From Acidimicrobiaceae bacterium (GTDB taxonomy: Bacteria; Actinomycetota; Acidimicrobiia; Acidimicrobiales; Bog-793), in assembly GCA_025463965.1 (NCBI GenBank), contig JAODBN010000426.1:1-18984 (forward strand): a stretch of DNA of 18,984 nt, read 5' to 3'. The translations under genes were made by a program, and so were the position numbers. Positions 13,287 to 18,984 of the stretch are shown in pieces; the stretch's first letter is position 1; each line of letters starts with the position of its first letter. The notes below the pieces were generated by a model. That model had not been told where the DNA came from and made no database searches. It was given only the letters and a program-made list of their open reading frames with translations.

Positions 13287-14041
13287 CGGGCTCCCCGCTC
13301 GGAGACGACGACCTCATGGTCCGGCTACGAGCGGCGAACCCGATCCAACCCTCCACCGTTGGCGCGGCGGGGCGGAGCATGCGTGGCGAGGCGCTCTTCA
13401 AGTCGGTCCTCGCCGGTACGGCCGTGGCTCCCCGCCCATGGTGGCGCCGCCGGGGCCTGCTCCTGCCGGCCGCAGGCGCAGTCGTGCTGGCGGCGGGCGG
13501 AGGCGGCTACGTGGCTGCTGTCCAACAGCCCTCGCAAGCGATCACCGTGAGCTGTTTCGCCGGACCTAGCCTCTCGAGCTATCAGGCAGCGGCACAGCTC
13601 GGATCCAGCTCGGACCCGCTCGCGGGCTGCGCCGCGCTGGCGAGCTCGGGCGCCCTCGGTGCTCCGAGCAATTCGCCGCTCGTTGCCTGCATCCTTCCGA
13701 GCGGGGGGATCGGAGTCTTTCCGGGAGACGATGTGCTGTGCACTCGCCTCGACCTGCCTCGTGCGCTGTCGCCGGCTCCCGGTAGCCAAGCGGTGGGCGC
13801 TCTCGCGCTCACCCTCGAGAACACCTTCGGCTCGCGCTGTGTGGGTCTCGCGGTTGCCGAGCGGATCGTCGCGAGCGATCTCGCCCTGGGCGGGCTGACG
13901 GGGTGGAGGGTGGTGGTCCATCCTTCGACGAGCACCCAGCCCGCTTCCTGCGCCGTCGCCGGCTTGGTGCCCGACACAAAGGTCGTCGGCCTGGCACTCG
14001 CGCCCAGACCGCTCGCCGGCGGTCAGCCCGTCGGCGGCTAG
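13283..14041 (+). CDS. Single-pass membrane protein, probable anti-sigma factor
   Basis: This 252-residue protein starts at ATG 13283, overlapping the sigma stop by 4 bases, with AAGGAGG just upstream. The cytoplasmic part (about 1-57) has DDDLMVRLRAANPIQPSTV, a start common in proteins encoded beside actinobacterial ECF sigma genes. One membrane helix follows (about 58-80, Ala/Gly/Val-rich). The outer part is Ser/Ala/Gly-rich with six Cys, perhaps three disulphides. It lacks the HxxxCxxC zinc motif of ZAS anti-sigma factors, so inhibition would have to use a different cytoplasmic contact. The role is inferred from position and topology; a lipid- or peptidoglycan-sensing function is only a possibility. 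It is convergent with the NCS1 transporter gene, 4 bases away. Confidence 0.8.
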   Translation: MTGSPLGDDDLMVRLRAANPIQPSTVGAAGRSMRGEALFKSVLAGTAVAPRPWWRRRGLLLPAAGAVVLAAGGGGYVAAVQQPSQAITVSCFAGPSLSSYQAAAQLGSSSDPLAGCAALASSGALGAPSNSPLVACILPSGGIGVFPGDDVLCTRLDLPRALSPAPGSQAVGALALTLENTFGSRCVGLAVAERIVASDLALGGLTGWRVVVHPSTSTQPASCAVAGLVPDTKVVGLALAPRPLAGGQPVGG

Positions 14042-14045
14042 CGAC

Positions 14046-15491
14046 TCAGCTCGCCTCGAGCAGCCGGTCCTGGAGGTCCGTTTCGCGACGCAGCGAATGG
14101 TGGGCGAGGAGGTAGTAGGCGAGGCCACCGACGCCGACTCCGAGAAAGACACTGAAGTCGGCCTGGTTGAAGCCGGAGCCTGTGGCCTGGGAGATCAATC
14201 CCGTATAGAAGGGCGTGACGAGACCCATGAGGGCCGCGAAGGTCCCGAGCGCCTGGGCGACGATCGCCGGCCAGTGGATCCCTCCGGTGCGCCAGTAGAG
14301 GCCTCCAGCGGTTCGCTGGAGTTCGGACGGCACGTAGCGCTTGCGCCGCATCGTCCAGTCCACGAGGAAGATCGCCGTCCACGGCCCGATCCAGACGATG
14401 ACGCAGACGACGAAGTCGGTCAGCAGCCGGTTGAAGGAGGAGTCGAAGATCCCGTATGCGGTGAGGCCACAGCAGATGACGGTGTCCAAGAACACCGCCT
14501 GCCAACGCTTGATGCGCAGTCCGATGGCTTGCAGCGTCACCCCCGAGGAGTACAGGTCGAGGCTGTTGATGGCGAACACCTGGAGGATGGCCACCACGAA
14601 GAACGGCACCACGAACCAGCTGGAGAAGGCGTGTGGAATGTTCGTCACCCCGGAATTGTCGCCGGCGTTCTTCACGTAGGTCGCCACCGCGGCCCCGAGG
14701 GTCATCAGCAACACCGAGGGGATGAACGTGGCGGTGAACACCGCTCCGACGATCCGGCGGGGCTCGGTGTCCGGGGGCAGATAGCGCGAGTAGTCGTTGC
14801 CGTTCTCGGTCCAGCCGAGGCCCGAGGTCACGACCACAAAGGCGAGGCCCTGCATGAACACCTGCCAGCTCGCCCCGTTCGAGAAGCTGCCCACATGGAC
14901 CTTCCCCACCGTCAGGACGGCCATGATCACGAAGAGGGCCACGAAGGGCACGAGCAGCACCTGGAGGCTCTTCACGATCGTGGCGTGACCGAGCAACGGG
15001 AGCAGGAGCTGGATGGCGGCGGCCACCAGGATGAACACCACCTTCATCGGAGTCCCGGAGGCGAATCCGGCCTTCGCTGCCAGCGCCTCGCCGATGAGCA
15101 CCAGGATGAAGATGCCCTCGGTCTCGAAACCGACCTGGGTCGCCCAGTTGAACAGGGCGATCAGGCGGTTGCCGTTCTGGCCGTAGGGGGCGCGGTTGAT
15201 GACGAAGGTCGTCGTGCCCGCCTGGGGGCCCTGCAGGCTCGTCAGGCCCAGCAGCAGGTAGCTGAGGTTGCCTACGACGATGATGATAACTGCTTGCAAG
15301 AAGGAGACCCCGAAGCTCATGAGCACCGCGCCGTAGACGAGGATCTCGAAGTTCACGATCGCGCCGGACCACATCCCGAGCAGGTGGCGCGGCCGCGCCC
15401 ACCGCTCGGTCTCGGGCACGAAGTCGATGCCGTGCTGCTCGATGTGGAACGGCTCGTCGCTCTCCGGGAGCGACTTCTCGGCGATGGCCAT
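14046..15491 (-). CDS. NCS1-family nucleobase/cation symporter (purine-cytosine permease type)
   Basis: This 481-residue polytopic membrane protein has about 12 helices. The N-terminus IEQHGIDFVPETERWARPRH, then MWSGAIVNFEILVYGAVLMS, is the NCS1 start pattern. QAGTTTFVINRAPYGQNGNR and LFNWATQVGFETEGIFILVL follow in the conserved helix 2-3 region. SGLGWTENGNDYSRYLPPDT is the signature helix 6 stretch of purine/cytosine permeases. The NCS1 transporters import cytosine, purines, allantoin, hydantoins or thiamine-like compounds with a proton or sodium ion; the substrate cannot be read here. ATG 15491 was chosen because the family motif begins soon after and AAGGGGA lies about 10 bases upstream; ATG 15521 is an alternative. 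It has no catabolic neighbour, so context does not help. Confidence 0.9.
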   Translation of the reverse strand: MAIAEKSLPESDEPFHIEQHGIDFVPETERWARPRHLLGMWSGAIVNFEILVYGAVLMSFGVSFLQAVIIIVVGNLSYLLLGLTSLQGPQAGTTTFVINRAPYGQNGNRLIALFNWATQVGFETEGIFILVLIGEALAAKAGFASGTPMKVVFILVAAAIQLLLPLLGHATIVKSLQVLLVPFVALFVIMAVLTVGKVHVGSFSNGASWQVFMQGLAFVVVTSGLGWTENGNDYSRYLPPDTEPRRIVGAVFTATFIPSVLLMTLGAAVATYVKNAGDNSGVTNIPHAFSSWFVVPFFVVAILQVFAINSLDLYSSGVTLQAIGLRIKRWQAVFLDTVICCGLTAYGIFDSSFNRLLTDFVVCVIVWIGPWTAIFLVDWTMRRKRYVPSELQRTAGGLYWRTGGIHWPAIVAQALGTFAALMGLVTPFYTGLISQATGSGFNQADFSVFLGVGVGGLAYYLLAHHSLRRETDLQDRLLEAS

Positions 15492-15731
15492 TTCCGGTGA
15501 TCCCCTTGTCCTCGCCTGCATTACCGCCAGGTGGGCCCCGGCTGCGGCCCTGGCCTCGCCGACTGCTTCCCCCGCCAACCTCGAGCGGCGCTGGCCGCGG
15601 TCATGCTGCCGGGGGTGCGCGCGGATGATACCGGGCGAGCTGGGTCCGGGGCCGGACCGTCGCTTCGAGAGGACCGCACGACCGGCCGGCGCCAGATCCT
15701 GGCGGCTTGGCGAGAGTGCAGCCGCGAGGTG
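15492..15731. other. Intergenic stretch between holB and the NCS1 gene
   Basis: About 240 bases hold the upstream region of the transporter gene. I saw no tRNA, hairpin or small gene. The long forward-strand frames crossing it are antisense readings of GC-rich genes. Confidence 0.4.
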
Positions 15732-16817
15732 TTAACCCCGCTCGGCCTCGTCCAGGGCGAGCAGCAGACCTTGGAGCAAGAGCGTTTCGTTCGGGTTGCG
15801 CACCAGCGCCTCTGCGGCCTCGTCGATCACCGCACAGCAGGACAGCGCGCCGGCGAGGGCGCGTCGGCCGCTCGAGCCGACGAGCCGGGTGCGATAGGCG
15901 CCGGCGAGTGTCGCCAGCCCGGCTCGAAGCTCGTCGGTACGCAGCCGTCGCTGCTCGCGTCGGTGGCGCTCTTCCATTGCCTGGCGCCCCGGGATGGCCC
16001 GTTCCCCCGCCGCCGTCGCGGCTTCAGCGGCCGCGTCGGTCTCGGCGGCCTGTCGCTGCCGGAGCACCTCGACGAGCTCGTCTGCGGCGTCCACCAGCTC
16101 GGAGGCGAGCACGGCCACGGTCGCTCCGGTCCCGTCCATGCGGTCGGGGACCGCCCGCCAGCGCCCTTGGCGAACGGCGAAACCCGGGTCGCCGGCGAGA
16201 AGGCGCGCCCGGTCGAGCCGTCCGGCGGCGCCCGCCGCGGCCGGCCCGGCAAATTCGCTCGGAATCCCCTCGGCGACCAGCAGCTCTTCGAGGACCCCTT
16301 CGGTAAAGGGGCGGAACTCGACCGGCACGCACCTGCTGGCGATCGTGGCGAGCGTCGGTGGCGTGCCGTCGGCGAGCACGACGAACACCGTGCCCGGAGG
16401 CGGCTCCTCGATCGTCTTGAGGAGCGCCGGCGCTGCCTCGTCGACGAGATGGAAGTCCGCGAGCACGATGACCTGGCGCGGCGATTGGCGAGCCGAGCGC
16501 TGGGCCAGCGTGGCGACTGCACGAGCCTCGTCGACCGAGATGGCCGCCCCCCGGCGCTCCACCACCGTGACGTCCGGGTGGCGCCCGGCGAGCACCTCCC
16601 CGCACGAGACGCACGATCCGCACCCCCCATCGGGGCAGACGAGCGCGGCGGCGAAGCGGCGAGCGGCGTCCCGTTTGCCGCTTCCCGGTGGACCGGAGAA
16701 GAGGTAGGCGTGGACCGGAGCCGACACCGAGGGAGCAAGCACGGCGAGGGCCTGCGGCTGGCCGACCATCCCGCCCAGCACCGGTGGCACGCCACGATGG
16801 GTCGTCGCCACGTTCAT
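15732..16817 (-). CDS. holB: DNA polymerase III subunit delta' (clamp-loader ATPase)
   Basis: The 361-residue AAA+ protein of the clamp loader helps place the sliding clamp on DNA. Walker A is GPPGSGKR (42-49). A four-Cys zinc module is at 61, 66, 69 and 72 (CPDGGCGSCVSC). LADFHLVDEAAPALLKTIEE (about 119-138) covers the Walker B region and the leucine-lysine-glutamate stretch, and the SRC sensor motif is at 161-163 (IASRCVPVEF). GMVGQPQALAVL at the N-terminus and AYLFSGPPGSGK are typical. The C-terminal collar is rich in Arg and Glu. ATG 16817 lacks a good ribosome-binding site but begins 9 bases after the topA stop, so reading is probably coupled to topA. The tmk gene often found in this neighbourhood is absent. 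Confidence 0.93.
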   Translation of the reverse strand: MNVATTHRGVPPVLGGMVGQPQALAVLAPSVSAPVHAYLFSGPPGSGKRDAARRFAAALVCPDGGCGSCVSCGEVLAGRHPDVTVVERRGAAISVDEARAVATLAQRSARQSPRQVIVLADFHLVDEAAPALLKTIEEPPPGTVFVVLADGTPPTLATIASRCVPVEFRPFTEGVLEELLVAEGIPSEFAGPAAAGAAGRLDRARLLAGDPGFAVRQGRWRAVPDRMDGTGATVAVLASELVDAADELVEVLRQRQAAETDAAAEAATAAGERAIPGRQAMEERHRREQRRLRTDELRAGLATLAGAYRTRLVGSSGRRALAGALSCCAVIDEAAEALVRNPNETLLLQGLLLALDEAERG

Positions 16818-16826
16818 TGGCTCAGG

Positions 16827-18984
16827 TTAGGCCGGCGGGGCCCCAGCGCCTTCCGCGTTGCCCGACGCCGACTTCTTCGCGCCGGCCTTCTTCGCGACGG
16901 CCTTCTTCGCGGGCGACTTCTTGGCGACGGTCTTCTTTGCCGGCGACTTCTTGGCGACGGTCTTCTTTGCCGGAGCGGCCTTCTTGTCCCCGGCTTTCTT
17001 GACAGCGGCCTTCTTCGCCGGGGACTTCTTCGCACCGGCCTTCTTCGCGCCCCGGCGGCCCGTCGAGGGACCGGCTGCCCGCTTGTCGGCGAGCAGCTCG
17101 GCGGCCCGCTCCAAGCTCAGCTGCTCGGGGTCGTCGCTCTTGCGCAGTGAGGCGTTGACCGTGCCGTCGGTCACGTAGGGCCCGAAGCGGCCCTCCCGCA
17201 GGACGATCGGCTGCCCGCTTGCTGGGTCGACGCCCACTTCCTTCAGCGGGGCCGCGGCGGCGCGCGAGAAACGGCGCTCCTTCGGCTGAGCGATGAGCGC
17301 GAGGGCCTCCTCGAGGGTGACCTCGAGGAGCTGCTCCTCGCGCTCGAGACTGCGCGACTCGCTCCCGCGTTGCACATAGGGGCCGTACCGGCCGTTGCGA
17401 GCGACGACCTCCTCCCCGGTCGAGGGGTCCGCTCCGAGCACCCTCGGGAGTCGCAGTAGCTCCAGGGCCTGCTCCAAGGTCACCGCGTCGAGCTGCATCG
17501 ACTTGAACAGCGATGCGGTTCGGGGCTTTTCCCCGCCCTGGACGGCCTCCCCGAGCTGGACGTAGGGGCCGAAGCGGCCCGCCCGGGCGAGCACCGGGAG
17601 CCCGGTCTCCGGGTCGTTCCCGAGCGGACGGTCACCGGAGGGGGCCGACAGCAGCTCCTCGGCGCGCTCGAGCGTCAGCTCGTCAGGTGCCAAGCCGTCG
17701 GGAACCGAGGCCCGCTCCTCGCCGCGCTGTAGGTAGGGGCCATAGCGACCGACGCGCACGACGACGAGCTCTCCGTTGGAGTCCGCGCCGAGCGGGATCG
17801 AATTCACCTCGCGGGCATCGATCCGGTCGAGGCGCTCGGAGACCGCCTCCTTGAGCCCGTGCTCCCCGTCGACCCCGATTCGGATCCTGACGGCCGCACC
17901 GTCACGGTCGGGGACGTTGGCGCTGGTGGACGGCCGCGGCTCGGGGCTCGTACCCGTCGCCTCGGTGCGACCGAAGTAGAAGCGCTCCAACCAAGGGACG
18001 ACCTCTTCGGAGCCACCGGCGATCTCGTCGAGATCGTCTTCCATCGAGGCGGTGAAGCCGTAGTCGACGAGGGCGGCAAAGTGCTCCTCGAGCAGGCCGA
18101 CGACTGCGAAGGCGGTGAAGGACGGGACGAGGGCCGAGCCCTTGCGCCACACGTAGCCGCGGTCCTGCACCGTCTGCAGGATGCCGGCATAGGTGGACGG
18201 CCGGCCCACCCCAAGCTCCTCCAGGCGCTTGACGAGGGAGGCCTCCGTGAAGCGGGCGGGCGGCTTGGTGGCGTGGCCCTCGGCGGTCGAGTCGGTGAGC
18301 GTCAGCTCCTCGCCGACGGCGAGCGGAGGCAGGCGGACGTCGCCGTCCTGGCGCTCGCGGCCGTCCTCCTCGTCGAAGTCCTCCCGGTAGACGCGAAGGA
18401 ACCCGGGCGAGGTGATGACGGTGCCGGACGCGGCGTACTCGACAGGGGTGCCGGCGGGGACGACCGACGACTCGCTCCGGGTGGCGGCAGCGATCCGGAC
18501 CCGGGCGGTGACGCCGGTGGCGTCGATCATCTGCGAGGCCACGGTGCGCTGCCACACGAGCTCGTAGAGACGCAGCTCGTCGCCGCGCAGTTCCGAGCCG
18601 AGCTGGGAAGGCGTGCGGAAGCGCTCCCCGGACGGGCGGATCGCCTCGTGGGCCTCCTGGGCGTTCTTCACCCGCCGGTCGTAGGTGCGCGGCCGGTCGG
18701 GGACCGCGCCCGGACCGTAGAGCTCCTGGGCCTGGGACCGGGCGGCTGCAAGGGCGGTCTCCGACAACGTGGTCGAGTCGGTGCGCATGTAGGTGATGTA
18801 GCCCTGCTCGTAGAGGCGCTGGGCGGTCTGCATCGTGCGCTGAGCGGAGAAGCGCAGCTTTCGAGCCGACTCTTGTTGGAGCGTGGAGGTGATGAACGGT
18901 GCTGCCGGAGAGCGTCGGTAGGGCTTTTCGTCCACCGAGGCGACCCGGGAATCGCTGCCGTCCAGAGCCGCCGCTAGCGACGAG
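16827..18984 (-). CDS. topA: DNA topoisomerase I, C-terminal part (N-terminus beyond right edge)
   Basis: The frame stays open to the window edge, so about 718 C-terminal residues are seen and the Toprim domain is outside. The enzyme relaxes negative supercoils. The catalytic Tyr lies in YITYMRTDST (Tyr codon near 18789-18791). APFITSTLQQESARKL, VGRPSTYAGILQTVQDRGYV and the central RTVASQMIDATGV belong to type IA core domains. The C-terminus has four repeats of the type GRYGPYLQ / GRFGPYVQ / GRYGPYVQ / GRFGPYVTDG, the actinobacterial topo C-terminal domains. No zinc fingers are present. A basic Lys/Ala tail (KKSPAKKTVAKKSPAKK and similar, about 60 residues) ends the protein; in mycobacteria such tails aid DNA binding and speed. 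It is the first visible gene of a unit with holB. Confidence 0.97.
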   Translation of the reverse strand, partial: SSLAAALDGSDSRVASVDEKPYRRSPAAPFITSTLQQESARKLRFSAQRTMQTAQRLYEQGYITYMRTDSTTLSETALAAARSQAQELYGPGAVPDRPRTYDRRVKNAQEAHEAIRPSGERFRTPSQLGSELRGDELRLYELVWQRTVASQMIDATGVTARVRIAAATRSESSVVPAGTPVEYAASGTVITSPGFLRVYREDFDEEDGRERQDGDVRLPPLAVGEELTLTDSTAEGHATKPPARFTEASLVKRLEELGVGRPSTYAGILQTVQDRGYVWRKGSALVPSFTAFAVVGLLEEHFAALVDYGFTASMEDDLDEIAGGSEEVVPWLERFYFGRTEATGTSPEPRPSTSANVPDRDGAAVRIRIGVDGEHGLKEAVSERLDRIDAREVNSIPLGADSNGELVVVRVGRYGPYLQRGEERASVPDGLAPDELTLERAEELLSAPSGDRPLGNDPETGLPVLARAGRFGPYVQLGEAVQGGEKPRTASLFKSMQLDAVTLEQALELLRLPRVLGADPSTGEEVVARNGRYGPYVQRGSESRSLEREEQLLEVTLEEALALIAQPKERRFSRAAAAPLKEVGVDPASGQPIVLREGRFGPYVTDGTVNASLRKSDDPEQLSLERAAELLADKRAAGPSTGRRGAKKAGAKKSPAKKAAVKKAGDKKAAPAKKTVAKKSPAKKTVAKKSPAKKAVAKKAGAKKSASGNAEGAGAPPA
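16888..16973 (-). repeat. 30-bp tandem repeats in the topA Lys/Ala tail
   Basis: TTGGCGACGGTCTTCTTTGC starts at 16921 and recurs exactly at 16951 within a 30-base unit; a diverged copy precedes it (about 16891-16920). Each unit encodes the ten-residue KKSPAKKTVA. Such repeats change length by slippage while keeping frame. Confidence 0.85.

Noticed and set aside
14097..15500. Forward frame of 467 codons opposite the NCS1 gene
   Set aside because: His/Glu/Asp-rich antisense reading of a membrane-protein gene, with no start signal or domain.
15531..17150. Forward frame of 539 codons across holB and the topA tail
   Set aside because: Antisense to two clear genes; the Leu/Arg repeats are the mirror of the topA Lys/Ala repeats.
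1..18984. CRISPR array, complete insertion sequence or rRNA
   Set aside because: No regularly spaced repeats, no intact transposase with terminal repeats and no rRNA-like sequence were seen on reading both strands.

Overview
The window reads as chromosomal DNA of a high-GC actinobacterium. Support comes from the DosR/DevR-type response regulator, the dUMP-forming type of dCTP deaminase, a topoisomerase I with a Lys/Ala tail followed directly by holB, and a universal-stress gene next to PPOX genes. The class Acidimicrobiia is my guess, not something the sequence proves. Base composition seems to change near the tRNA-Gly gene at about 11.03 kb. To the left, GC looks moderate and there are gene remnants. 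To the right, GC is clearly higher, genes are tightly packed and functions are mostly housekeeping. I judged this by eye.

Left part (1-11,000). The 5' end of a membrane-anchored DUF5666-type protein runs off the left edge. Next come a large secreted protein of unknown function with one calcium-loop motif, a frameshifted fragment of a tyrosine recombinase, a small two-helix membrane protein, and a zinc alcohol dehydrogenase. Divergent from the dehydrogenase is a NarL/FixJ response regulator that matches Mycobacterium tuberculosis DosR at the phosphorylation site, the switch residues and the DNA-contacting helix. Around it lie two pyridoxamine-oxidase-like (PPOX) genes, one joined in frame to a GNAT acetyltransferase and an XRE helix-turn-helix, then a universal stress protein and a PAS-GAF histidine kinase of the DosS/DevS type. 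GGGAC-like boxes resembling the DosR operator lie before the dehydrogenase, the membrane protein, the regulator itself and probably the GNAT-XRE-PPOX gene. At two of them the box sits about 42-44 bases before the inferred transcription start, with a repeated -10 block. I read this as a compact DosR-like (hypoxia, NO or redox dormancy) regulon. A decayed VapBC-like toxin-antitoxin pair and tRNA-Gly(CCC) close the section.

Right part (11,030-18,984). dcd (dUMP-forming dCTP deaminase) is followed by a hairpin, a secreted I36 / beta-gamma-crystallin-like protein, and a divergent ECF sigma factor whose stop overlaps the start of a single-helix membrane protein, a probable anti-sigma factor. An NCS1 nucleobase or cation symporter is convergent with that pair. 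Then come holB (DNA polymerase III delta') and topA, which is cut by the right edge. topA and holB form a tight transcription unit.

The most interesting part is the DosR-like module: the regulator, its candidate operators, and the GNAT-XRE-PPOX reading frame that carries a strong internal ribosome-binding site.
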